Both the position numbers and the translations under genes were made by a program. Below, piece after piece: positions 33,709 to 45,259 of a DNA stretch of 64,000 nucleotides; position 1 is the stretch's first letter, and every line of letters begins with the position of its first letter. A model generated the notes under the pieces. The model was not told the origin of the DNA. It saw only the letters and a list, made by a program, of their open reading frames with translations, and did not search any database. This DNA comes from Ehretia macrophylla (lineage: Eukaryota; Streptophyta; Magnoliopsida; Boraginales; Ehretiaceae): contig CM075764.1 of NCBI GenBank assembly GCA_037974665.1, forward strand, positions 81,739,825 to 81,803,824. The letters are read 5' to 3'.

Positions 33709-35656
33709 TGTAAAACTCCAGTTTTTACCCTGAGCATATAATTGTATGTTTTGACCTGTTTATGTGTTATATGAGTTAGAATGCGCTAATTCTGTGATTT
33801 ATATTCTTATTACATGCTATGTGTACATTCATGAAATTTTTATCAAAATCGGCATTATAAATTTTATCGACGGTTTTTGTGAATAGTATTTTGAACACAC
33901 GTCCGCTAAAATTTTTACACAGGTGTTTTAAACGTCTTAAAACATAGTCCTCGGATATAAACAGACCCGTGTCTAATTAAAATTGATTTTAAATTGGATT
34001 AGGAATTTTAAAGGTTTTTACACCTTCTTTTGTGAAAATCGAGTTTTTAACCGAGTCAGGTGTATATGTTTGCATGTGAAACTCCTTGTCAACTAAATAT
34101 ATACTACTTAAAATAGTCTAAGTGTTAAATGCTTGTTTGTGAGTAAAAATAGTCAAGAAAACAATTAAAAGACTAAAAATACTAATTAAAATACTAGAAA
34201 CACCAACTTTGACCTTAGCATTTTTATTTGACTTGGCATTTATATACATAATATGCATAATACATCATAAAAACAAAGCTCAAACACCTAAAACACACAC
34301 GCACATGGACGAAACCTTGTAGTCATTTTTTTTTGGTTTCTTGATCAAATTTTCTTTTAGAACTTGTAATCCAAGGCCAAATCTCTTGAACCAAAGCTTG
34401 AATTCACTTGTTGGGACTTGTTGGGCACCTATTGCACACTTTTTTAGCATCATATCACATCAAAGGTGAGAGAAAAATTCTAGTTCTCAAAATGCTATTT
34501 TGTGTCATTTTCGTATAACTGTATTTTTATCTGATGAAATGTTAAATTGTTGTTAGATTGTTGCTCAGTAGATGCCAAGGATCGTTTATGTGCATTTATA
34601 TAAGTTTTGAACGGTAGTAGTACGTATTTCTATTTTTCGGGTATTAAAGTTGAGAATTTGGCTTATTGTTGAATAATTGTTGTTGTAATGGTTGGAATTG
34701 GTTGATTATAGCTTCTAAAAGTTTTTTAATTGTGGGGTAGTAATGTTGTAATGCCGAATTTTTGATTGGAATGTTGTGGCAAAATCCCAAAAAATTCAGC
34801 CAAGTGCATTGCCAAAATTAGTGTTGTCAAGCTTGTTTTGGATGGCTTTTGGTTGGTCTCTAGTGGGATTATTGTAGATGCATGCGTGGGTGAGTGATAG
34901 GAAGTGGTTTGGAGGTTATTGGATTAGTAGATTGTAAGTTATGATTGTTGGAAGTTTGTGTAGTCTGTCTTTGAATGTTGAAATATTGGCTTTGGTTGTT
35001 TGGGTGGTGTTTGAGTGGTTGAATCTTGGGTTATTGTTGGTTAGGTTCGGGATTGGTTGTGTGGTTTAATTCATGTTAAGTTAGGTGGTCTACTTTGTCA
35101 TCTAACTTAGTTATTAGTTGTTTATTTGATTAATTGATGCTATGCTATTGAAATAATGTTAACTGATTGATAATTGATGATGTTGGGAGAAAGGAAACCT
35201 ACTTTTGTTGTCCTCTTGTAATATGAATTTTTATTATTATTGTTATGAGTCTTGATAAGTGTGTGACACCTCTCGGGCAGCATTGGGCTGTCGGGTTAAT
35301 AACGACATGACTATCATAGCCTACCCCTAGCTCGCATGGGCAGAGATGCCATGGAGGGAGGGGCTAGATGAGGTACCTCGGGTTTGTGTTATTGGAGTTA
35401 TAAGAAGATGGTTGAGATCGTGATGGCATTTGGAGCTACACTAACTAGAGTATCCTTATTGATTGGTTATTGCTATTGTTGTACTTGTAATGTTATTGAT
35501 GTTCATTGTGTGTTTACTGCTCAAGGGTTATTTTCAAGGGGTATAGTAAATGTTTTTAAAAGATCTATCGAATCCACATTGGGCTTGTTTTATATAAGCT
35601 CACTCTCATTCATTATCTGCAAGCAGGTGTTATTGAACAGGATTACGGGTACGTGC

Positions 35657-38151
35657 TGTGATACCCCGAACCTGGCTGTATTCAATAGCATTTAAAGTTC
35701 ATTTAAATTGCATTTTATTGACCTTTCACCTTCTTTGACCAAACTAATTGACTTTTCAACTACATTGACCAACTAGGACAATGTGAAAATTTTTGAAATG
35801 TTTAATAAAGGGCAAACTTGGGATTAGAAATAAAAAAATGCAATGTTAAGTTAGTCAAATTTTGGGTCAAATTTGGAATTAAATATGAACCAATTGGGGA
35901 AGAGTTAGGTAGCAAATTATATATGGTTGGAAAGCTCTATGAGTCTAGTTTCTGAGGCTTCAAACCGTTCGTGAATTGGAGTTTTCTAGAAGAAGTTATG
36001 GCCGTTTTCGTAAGGTCGCGCATAGCTGTTTTAGTTTAGCGGGTTGACCGAAACTTTGACCTTTGACTTGTCTTTTTTTTTCCCTAAATAAGCAGAATTG
36101 CACACGAAAAAACAGAGAAGAAAGACTTGAAAACATGAGGAAAAGAAGGAGAAAAAAAAAAGAAAACTTCAACTACAAATCACCAAATCTTTGCGTGAGC
36201 TTGCACGGGGTGGTTTCCGAGGCACTCTACGAGGTTTTCCTAGCGTCTAGGAGCGTCTGAGGTGAGGGTTTCATCGTTATTTGTGCATTTATACGTTATG
36301 TATGTTAACTTTGTCAATTTTTAGATTTATCCGTAGATCGTTATTTAAAGCGATTTGATGCTTCTAGAATGTTCCTTAGCATTTGTAGAACATGTATTTA
36401 TAGCTTTGTAACATTTTCTGCGGTTAAATGTTGTGATTGCAAATTAAATTGTGAAATGAATAGTGTTTTGTGAATAGTAAAACCTTGAAACGTTGAAATT
36501 GCGCTGTTATGCTTTCCGTTGATGTAGAAACGTGCTAGGTATGCTAGAATGCTAAAATGTGTGGTTTGTTTGGGTTGCGTAGTGGAAAAAATGAGAATTA
36601 TGCCTTTGGGAAAGTCGGGGTCGTTTAGGTCGACTTTAGCGTTTTCTCGTTTTGCATGTTGGCATTGCTTCGGGAAGCCATGGAAGCACTTTTGGTGCGA
36701 TTATGGCGTTGGTTGGGTGTTTGGTTGTTATAGTTGTAGTTCAAACGCGAAAGGGGAAAATCGGGGCTTTGCGCGAGTTCTAGGGTAAAGTAAGGTTTTG
36801 GGGTCTTTAGACGTGCCTTATGGTGACCTAGGAGGGTTGGCGAAGTCGGTTTTCAGAACTCGTGGCTCGTTTGGAAATGGTAGCGTTTTGATAGTTGGGG
36901 CCGATTTGTGTTTTTGTGTGTTTTCTTGTCTTTATGCTTATAGAATGCTTAGAATTACTTGAAATACTTGTTTGAGTTGTTTTGGATTGAATTGCTTAAC
37001 AATTGCTGCTATTGTGTGCGAGAATAACCTACCTTGTTATTCTTTCACGTGTGGCTTTATCGCTGTTTATCGCCTTGTATCGAGTCTTGCATTGCATTGT
37101 GTCTCGCGCGTGAGTGATGGGCCTCTCTGGGTAGCCTTGGGTTGCCAGTGTTGGTTGCTCTAGCTCCGCTGCTATTCCCTTTCTCGCTTGGGTTGCCTCC
37201 CAGGGAGATTTGGGTCGTAGAATTGATGGATACTTCCGGGGTATTCCAAACTGGTGTTATAAGGTGGTTTGGGCCGGCGCGTCATCGTTAATGTCATCGG
37301 AATCGTGATCGGTACATTACTCGCTCGAGTGATCCATAGCCTTCAAAGTGTGGTATAGCTTTGATTGGTTGTGTTAATGCTTTTCTTAATTGTTTATTGT
37401 ATTGTTATATATATTGAATGCCTTTTATTGATTTTATTGCTTAACTGTACCTATTTGCATTGCACGAACTTCTTTCTCTCCAATTCGATATCTGTCTCGC
37501 CCTCACTGAGTATACGTGTTGTGTATACTCACTCCTCACCACCACATTTCAGGAAATGTCATGTTAGCTGGAAGTTCGTGATTTCGTGGAAGTTGTTGCC
37601 TGAAGAGTTGTCTTGCGTGCCTATGTGGCTTGAGTGTCAAAGTTGTGAAGATATATGCTTTCATATGTTGTATGTATTTAATGCTAAAAGTATGTAATTT
37701 AAGTTTCGTTAGATTGTTGATGTAGTTTGATAAGTTAGATTATGTATCTAGTTATTGTAATTTAACTTCAAATGCATGTTTGTAATGTCCAAAAGAAAAG
37801 AACTAGAATGGCATGATAATCTATTTTATGTAGTAGCTTAGTATGGTTTAATTTTCAAGTTTGAATGTACTTGTCAAAATGAAAAGAGATAGGTTAGCTT
37901 TTAAATTTGAAATGTATGTATACATGCTGAGTTTAAATTGTTGAGAACCGAGGCTCGGATGGCCTTGAGGAAGTTTTGTATGGTTGGACACGGTGTTGGT
38001 CCATTTAAATGCTATTACAGGTTTTACATTTTGCCTAGAAACAGGGGAGACTCCGTCCGTTTTCCCTGAAAATCTTGCCCGGGTTTGGATTTGGGTTGTG
38101 AATAGATTGATTGTTAGAACTCCCGGTCTCGAGAGGGATCGGGGTGTCACA
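35657..38151 (+). repeat. Type D 5' LTR
   Basis: Starts TGTGATACCCCGAACC and ends GGGATCGGGGTGTCACA. TATA-like CTAAATAAGC lies near 36085, predicted donor GTCTGAG|GTGAGGG at 36261/36262 and acceptor CATTTCAG at 37552. The sequence after the acceptor is not acidic and stops early, unlike types A-C. Confidence 0.95.
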
Positions 38152-39877
38152 GGTGGTATCAGAGCTTGTCTAGCTCATAAGCCGGGACAGGGTCCTCGGT
38201 CTGGTGGGTAGTGACCCTTGAATGTGTGCTTGTTAAGTGTGTCTTGAAAGTGTATGCTTGTATGTGAGATTGTGTGTCTTGACTTGAATGTAAGCACTTA
38301 TGTGATATAGTTATGTGTTATGTGTTAAATGTTTCTCAAGAAAGGTGAAATGTCTAGTTGTCTATCGAATTGACTTATTGAATTGACCTTGTGAATCGAA
38401 TCGACCTCGTGAATTGTTAGTTGCTTGAAGTATTACTTGTAATGTGTGTATAGAATGTCTTGAATTAGCTATGCTGTGGTTTGAATTGATTATGTTGTGC
38501 TTGACTTGATTGTCGTGCTTGAGTGACTTTGTTGAATAAACTGTTTTACAAACTTGCTTGCATAATAGCTTAAGGCATGGGTATAAATATGATATATTGG
38601 CATTCATACATGTCCTATGGAAATGGTAAGTAAGTCCTATTCCTCCCCTGAAGAAAGTGGTTCACCGCTGGCTTTTCAAGGTGTATGGATTGACAGGAAA
38701 TGAATGGCATTTGACTAGCCTTTATTTGGGAATTGGTGTTTGCTTTTGGAGCTCGGTTATTGGCGAATCTCTATGGTCTTCCTCTGTGCTTAACGGTTGT
38801 GAAAGAATAGCTTTCTCTTGGGGTTTATTTGGTTATTCTTTGGAGCATTCTTTGGTTTTCTTAATGGGTATTCTTTGGAGACTTCTGTTGGCATTTCTCG
38901 GTGGATTTGGCTATTGGGATTTTAATCGGCCTTACTGCACAGTAATATCTATGGTATATGTGTCTCGGTCTTTATTGGTGTGATACTGGCATCCTGATTG
39001 GAAATTCTTCAATGGTATTTTCTGGAATTCTCAGTGGCCAATTATTTAATATTTACTTATTAGGTAAACTTGGCTACTTTCTTATTTGAGCATTGTTTCG
39101 GATATCTTCTTCAGTGTTCCTTAGTAGGTTTGGTATTTGGAGTTCATATCAGACTTTATTGTATAATACTACTTAGGGTATTCTTTGAAATTCTTATTAG
39201 GTGTTCTATTGGTATTTTCCTTATTGGCAAGGTTGCATGAAGTTTTCACTTGGCAAATAGTGAAGAGGCCTCAGAGTTTGGCTTTGATGGGAAACTATGT
39301 TTGTTATTCAACTTGGTTGTTTTATTGGGCACATTATATTTTCTCTGCTATTTCCTTTGACATTCCTCTCAGCATTTGATAGCAAAACTCGGAATCTAAT
39401 TGGGTGTCCCATGGGGTTATTATTTGGAAGGCTTATTTAGAACTTTGAAATATATTTGATTGGGTTCTTAGTATTTTCTTCAGCACTCTTAACTGGGTAT
39501 TCTTCTATGAAATTCATGACCAGTGGGGTACTTATTTGGATCTCTGGATGGAACCTTTGTTTGAGCCTTTATTTGGCTTCTTGTTTGGGAATTCTCAAGC
39601 AGTAATAGTTGAACTTCTACTCGGGATTCGTGTATAGGGTATTCATTCAGTATTCTTCTTATCATTAATATGTGATGTGATTTTATCTACAGTATCTTTG
39701 CTTAGGTCTTTATTGGTATTATCTCAGCGCTTTTGGTTGGAATTTTATTCTTCTTCGGTATTCGTGTCAACGAGATTCTTCAACCGATGAAGATTAGTCA
39801 GAATTGGATTTCAGATGATGCTGAGTTCTATTGAAAGAAGAATTGCGAGGACGCAATTGTTTTAAGGGGGGGAAGGA
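38152..39877 (+). other. Type D internal region, non-coding
   Basis: It contains the primer site TGGTATCAGAGC (38154-38165), a leader block CTCGGTCTGGTGGGTA (about 38194-38209) and then T-rich sequence with many short imperfect copies of 'tattctttggag' and 'tggaattct'. Open frames such as 38657-38983 are hydrophobic by base composition and have no domain. It ends with AATTGCG-AGGA-CGCAATT (39841-39858) and a purine run with eight Gs (about 39862-39877). The origin of the central 1.5 kb is unknown to me. Confidence 0.85.
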
Positions 39878-42374
39878 TGTGATACCCCGAACCTGGCATG
39901 TATTCAATAGCATTTAAAGTTCATTTAAATTGCATTTTATTGACCTTTCACCTTCTTTGACCAAACTAATTGACTTTTCATCTACATTGACCAACTAGGA
40001 CAATGTGAAAATTTTTGAAATGTTTAATAAAGGGCAAACTTGGGATTAGAAATAAAAAAATGCAATGTTAAGTTAGTCAAATTTTGGGTCAACTTTGGAA
40101 TTAAATCTGAACCAATTGGGGAAGAGTTAGGTAGCAAATTATATATGGTTGGAAAGCTCTATGAGTCTAGTTTCTGAGGCTTCAAACCGTTCGTGAATTG
40201 GAGTTTTCTAGAAGAAGTTATGGCTGTTTTCGTAAGGTCGCGCATAGCTGTTTTAGTTTAGCGGGTTGACCGAAACTTTGACCTTTGACTTGTCTTTTTT
40301 TTTTCCCTAAATAAGCAGAATTGTACACGAAAAAACAGAGAAGAAAGACTTGAAAACATGAGGAAAAGAAGGAGAAAAAAAAAAGAAAACTTCAACTACA
40401 AATCACCAAATCTTTGCGTGAGCTTGCACGGGGTGGTTTCCGAGGCACTCTACGAGGTTTTCCTAGCGTCTAGGAGCGTCTGAGGTGAGGGTTTCATCGT
40501 TATTTGTGCATTTATACGTTATGTATGTTAACTTTGTCAATTTTTAGATTTATCCGTAGATCGTTATTTAAAGCGATTTGATGCTTCTAGAATGTTCCTT
40601 AGCATTTGTAGAACATGTATTTATAGCTTTGTAACATTTTCTGCGGTTAAATGTTGTGATTGCAAATTAAATTGTGAAATGAATAGTGTTTTATGAATAG
40701 TAAAACCTTGAAACGTTGAAATTGCGCTGTTATGCTTTCCGTTGATGTAGAAACGTGCTAGGTATGCTAGAATGCTAAAATGTGTGGTTTGTTTGGGTTG
40801 CGTAGTGGAAAAAATGAGAATTATGCCTTTGGGAAAGTCGGGGTCGTTTAGGTCGACTTTAGCGTTTTCTCGTTTTGCGTGTTGGCATTGCTTCGGGAAG
40901 CCATGGAAGCACTTTTGGTGCGATTATGGCGTTGGTTGGGTGTTTGGTTGTTATAGTTGTAGTTCAAACGAGAAAGGGGAAAATCGGGGCTTTGTGCGAG
41001 TTCTAGGGTAAAGTAAGGTTTCGGGGTCTTTAGACGTGCCTTATGGTGACCTAGGAGGGTTGGCGAAGTCGGTTTTCAGAACTCGTGGCTCGTTTGGAAA
41101 TGGTAGCGTTTTGATAGTTGGGGCCGATTTGTGTTTTTGTGTGTTTTCTTGTCTTTATGCTTATAGAATGCTTAGAATTACTTGAAATACTTGTTTGAGT
41201 TGTTTTGGATTGAATTGCTTAACAATTGCTGCTATTGTGTGCGAGAATAACCTACCTTGTTATTCTTTCACGTGTGGCTTTATCGCTGTTTATCGCCTTG
41301 TATCGAGTCTTGCATTGCATAGTGTCTCGCGCGTGAGTGATGGGCCTCTCTGGGTAGCCTTGGGTTGCCAGTGTTGGTTGCTCTAGCTCCGCTGCTATTC
41401 CCTTTCTCGCTTGGGTTGCCTCCCAGGGAGATTTGGGTCGTAGAATTGATGGATACTTCCGGGGTATTCCAAACTGGTGTTATAAGGTGGTTTGGGCCGG
41501 CGCGTCATCGTTAATGTCATCGGAATCGTGATCGGTACATTACTCGCTCGAGTGATCCATAGCCTTCAAAGTGTGGTATAGCTTTGATTGGTTGTGTTAA
41601 TGCTTTTCTTAATTGTTTATTGTATTGTTATATATATTGAATGCCTTTTATTGATTTTATTGCTTAACTGTACCTATTTGCATTGCACGAACTTCTTTCT
41701 CTCCAATTCGATATCTGTCTCGCCCTCACTGAGTATACGTGTTGTGTATACTCACTCCTCACCACCACATTTCAGGAAATGTCATGTTAGCTGGAAGTTC
41801 GTGATTTCGTGGAAGTTGTTGCCTGAAGAGTTGTCTTGCGTGCCTATGTGGCTTGAGTGTCAAAGTTGTGAAGATATATGCTTTCATATGTTGTATGTAT
41901 TTAATGCTAAAAGTATGTAATTTAAGTTTCGTTAGATTGTTGATGTAGTTTGATAAGTTAGATTATGTATCTAGTTATTGTAATTTAACTTCAAATGCAT
42001 GTTTGTAATGTCCAAAAGAAAAGAACTAGAATGGCATGATAATCTATTTTATGTAGTAGCTTAGTATGGTTTAATTTTCAAGTTTGAATGTACTTGTCAA
42101 AATGAAAAGAGATAGGTTAGCTTTTAAATTTGAAATGTATGTATACATGCTGAGTTTAAATTGTTGAGAACCGAGGCTCGGATGGCCTTGAGGAAGTTTT
42201 GTATGGTTGGACACGGTGTTGGTCCATTTAAATGCTATTACAGGTTTTACATTTTGCCTAGAAACAGGGGAGACTCCGTCCGTTTTCCCTGAAAATCTTG
42301 CCCGGGTTTGGATTTGGGTTGTGAATAGATTGATTGTTAGAACTCCCGGTCTCGAGAGGGATCGGGGTGTCACA
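39878..42374 (+). repeat. Type D 3' LTR
   Basis: Nearly identical to 35657-38151. The differences are scattered single bases in the first 1.7 kb and none that I saw in the last 0.8 kb. Confidence 0.95.
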
Positions 42375-42837
42375 CGTGCCACAGGAGGTTGAGAATGTGC
42401 CTTATGTGGACGAGTCTTATGTGCTGAAGTCGTTTCCATGAGTTTGTTTTAGTTTTTGTAAAATATTGTATTGTTTAACTTACCTAAAGATAATGACTTA
42501 TGTAATGCTAGTTTAGTAGTCATTCTTATTGAACGTTGAATTGGTTGCTAGATTGGTTATAATCTACTTTGCAAATGATGACATAGCCTATGTATGATGT
42601 TGGAACGGAGGCATATAACTTATGAATGAACTGTTTAAAGAATGTTTAATATATGGATGTGGCTGCGTTATATATTGTCAACATAGTTGTGGAGTTGTTG
42701 ATCTTTGGAGTTGGTTGTATGAAGTTCTAAAGGATTGGTTTAGAGCCCTGATGTCCGTATTACTGTCGTTATACTACCAAAATTCCGTTGCGTCCTGACT
42801 GATCGTAGGTGGGGTCGAGTTGGGGCGTTACATTAAG

Positions 42838-42849
42838 TGGTATCAGAGC
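42838..42849 (+). other. E3 primer-binding site (tRNA-iMet)
   Basis: TGGTATCAGAGC lies six bases after the LTR end at 42832, the same spacing as in E1. Confidence 0.9.
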
Positions 42850-43114
42850 GCATGTTAGTTGTCAGCCGGGGTATTCTCAGAATGTGGGTAATGGTCTTAG
42901 CATGAAATTATGTAAGAAGTGAAAGAAAAGTGAAATATGTGATAATATGACTAGCTGATTAAGTGATTATGTGATTAAGTGAATATGTAAATAAGTGATG
43001 AATTTGTTTATGTGGTTAATACTTACATGATTTATGTGCTTTACGTGAGTTTTGTTGCCTATGTGCTATAAACTGTCTATGTGTTATAACCTGTGCTAAC
43101 TCTTTGATAGTAGA

Positions 43115-44368
43115 ATGGCTGGGCGACCGAGAACACGAGGTAGGCCCCAATGTGATAATGAGGCACCAGGTCAGGCAGCACCAGGTAGAGATCAGGGGTA
43201 TGACCGTTTAGCAGTGGTTATGGACCGTAAAACCGAGGTCATAGCGGGTCAGGCACAGATACTAGCGGGGTAGGCTGTGCAAACTCAGATGCTGAACAAT
43301 CAGGGTAGTTTTCACGAGCGAAGTACATTGAAGGAATTTTTGGGTTGCTATCCACCGAGATTCCAGGGCGAGCCGGATGATAGAAAGGTAGAGGCTTGGA
43401 TCAACAAAATTGAGAAGATATTTGATCCTTTAGATTATACTGATGAGAGGAAAGCTACATTTGCGGTTTACTTGTTTGATGACGACGCCGAATAGTGGTG
43501 GTGTACAATGAAATTTGGTTGGGAGGCACAGGGTACTCCTTATGTTTGGGATACCTTTCTTCAGGCATTCCGGGCTAAGTACGTCCCGAGGATTGCGCAG
43601 GAACGAAGAGAGGTGGAGTTCCTATCTTTGGTTTAGGGTGATGCTACAGTGACCTAGTACGAGGCCATTTTTACCAGGTTGTCCCAATATGCACCGGAAT
43701 TTGTAATAGATGAGAAGCGTAAGACTCGGAGGTTTGTTTTGGGATTGAGGCCAGAGATTCAGGATGCAATGGCCCTAATTCAGTATGATGTGTTTTCAGA
43801 GGCCTTTGATGCAGCTTCTAGGTTGAAGAAGATGAAAGGGGAGCAGATTGGTCCTAGTCAGCCTAGTAAGAGGCCATTTCAGTCGCAGGGTCAGCAAGGT
43901 GTGTATAGGCCTCCAGTGCAGCAGGTTGTGTACAGGCCACTAGTACAGCAGAGCTCTTTTAGACCTCAGGGTCAGCAGGGTTTCTATAGGCTCCAGTTTC
44001 AGTAGGGGTCATACCAAGCTCAATCATAGTACAGGTCGGCCCAGTCTCAGGGTCAATATAGGCCTAGCGTTGCGAGACCTCAGTAGCAGGCTGGTATAGC
44101 TACTTTTTCAGCTTCTGGGTCTTCTAGGGGCAGTGTTAGTGCTTCGTCACCGCAGTATGCTTACTATAAACGTCAGGGCCATTTGAAGGCCGACTGTAGG
44201 GTAAAAGCAGGAACATGTTTAGGTTGTGGCAGCAAGCAACACAGGGCGAGGGATTGCCCTAGATTTCAGAGGTCTGAAGGTAGGCCAGTGACCCAAGGTT
44301 ATCAAGGTCGACCTACCGGTAGTGCATCTCAGCTGCAGTAGGTTCAGGCTCGAGCCTACGCAGTAGAT
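43115..44368 (+). pseudogene. gag: E3 gag, several stops
   Basis: ATG at 43115 gives MAGRPRTRGRP as in E1. Recognisable blocks are LKEFLGCYPPRFQGEPDDRK (from about 43328), ERKATFAVYLFDDDAE, MSQYAPEFV and RRFVLGLRPEIQDAMAL. The Gln-rich tail follows, then the knuckle region, where the first CCHC is damaged (the first Cys-X2-Cys reads YAYYK) while the second, CLGCGSKQHRARDC (about 44217-44258), is intact. Stops occur at 43271, about 43493, 43634 and 43655 and several more in the tail; most are TAG at E1 CAG positions, and the one at 43493 looks like GAG to TAG. Capsid and RNA-binding role as in E1, but not expressible. Confidence 0.9.
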
Positions 44369-45259
44369 TTGGAAGAAGCACTTGAGGCAGCGACAGTTGT
44401 GGAAGGTAACTTCTTTATACTCGATCAACTTGTAAAAGTGTTGATTGATTCTGGTGCTACGCATTCTTTCATTACACCTACTTGTGTGCAACGTGTTAAC
44501 ATGCAACCTGAAAGATTGCCTTATGTGGTTGAGATTGGTACTTCTTTGACTGATAAATACGTGACTGACTTAGTATGTAAAGACTGTAAAATACATGTTA
44601 AAGGTCAGGATTTTCCTTTGGACCTTATTTTATTTCCTATCCGGGGGTATGATGATATCTTGGGTATGGACTGTCTTTCTAAGTATGATGCCCAGTTAAA
44701 CTATAGAACAAAGGTAGTACGGTTTCAGTTTCCAGATCAGTCAGTGGTTGAGGTAGCGGGTAACCGGGATGCTAAGATGAGTTTTATTATTTCATCAACT
44801 AAAGCTATTAAACTGGTGAGTAAGGGGTGTTCGGGTTATCTAGCTTATTTAATCAACAAGCCATCTGATAAACTAAAGTTGGAGGAAGTTCCTATAATTC
44901 GGGAATATCCCAATGTAATTCCTGAGGAGTTGACAGGATTGCCGCCAAAGAGAGATGTTGAGTTTGTGATTAATCTGATTCCCGGTACTCAACCTATTTC
45001 TAAATTAGCATACCGGATAGCACCAGCTGAGCTTAAGGAGTTGAAAACTTAGCTGGAGGAGTTATTGGAGAAGGGTTTCATTCAGCAGAGTTCTTCGCCA
45101 TGGGGAGCACTTGTTTTATTTGTGAAGAAGAAGGATGGTACCTTGAGATTATGTATCGATTATCGTGGTTTGAATCAGGTGACCATCAAGAACAAGTATC
45201 CTTTACCACTGATTGACGAGTTGTTTGATCAACTTCAGGGAGCCAAAGTCTACACTAAG
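44369..45259 (+). pseudogene. pol: E3 protease and N-terminal RT
   Basis: An open frame from 44369 has the protease site [10 protein letters not shown] intact (about 44444-44473), then [12 protein letters not shown] and a decayed [10 protein letters not shown] linker. After a TAG near 45050 (CAG in E1) RT begins: [24 protein letters not shown] and [17 protein letters not shown]. It stops at 45259, where a lone type A LTR has inserted, and resumes at 47639 with FDLR. Protease would cut the Gag-Pol precursor in the particle. Confidence 0.9.

Larger units (their letters stand above)
35657..42374 (+). mobile_element. Complete type D non-autonomous LTR element (LARD-like)
   Basis: The element is 6,718 bp, flanked by CGTGC at 35652-35656 and 42375-42379. 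Two LTRs of 2,495 and 2,497 bp enclose only 1,726 bp without gag or pol. My hand count gives about 12 substitutions between the LTRs (about 0.5%), which makes it the youngest insertion in the window. It keeps a tRNA-Met primer site (38154-38165), the pre-PPT hairpin and a polypurine tract. It must therefore be mobilised by proteins from another element; the hairpin and post-primer leader resemble E4, suggesting a Tekay relative. Confidence 0.93.
33709..42832 (+). repeat. E3 5' LTR (type B), split by a type D element
   Basis: It starts TGTAAAACTCC (usual TGTGAAACCC, changed) and ends GTTGGGGCGTTACA. The type D element sits at 35657-42374 inside the acidic frame: the codons read ...DYGYV, then after the insert P.EVENVPYVDES to a TGA at 42439-42441. 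TATA-like TTTATATAC is near 34240, the donor at 34465/34466 and the acceptor at 35626. Confidence 0.92.

Noticed and set aside
36972-37697. Open frames repeated exactly at 41195-41920
   Set aside because: The repetition is because both are LTRs of one element; the frames do not persist in the diverged type D LTR at 30326.
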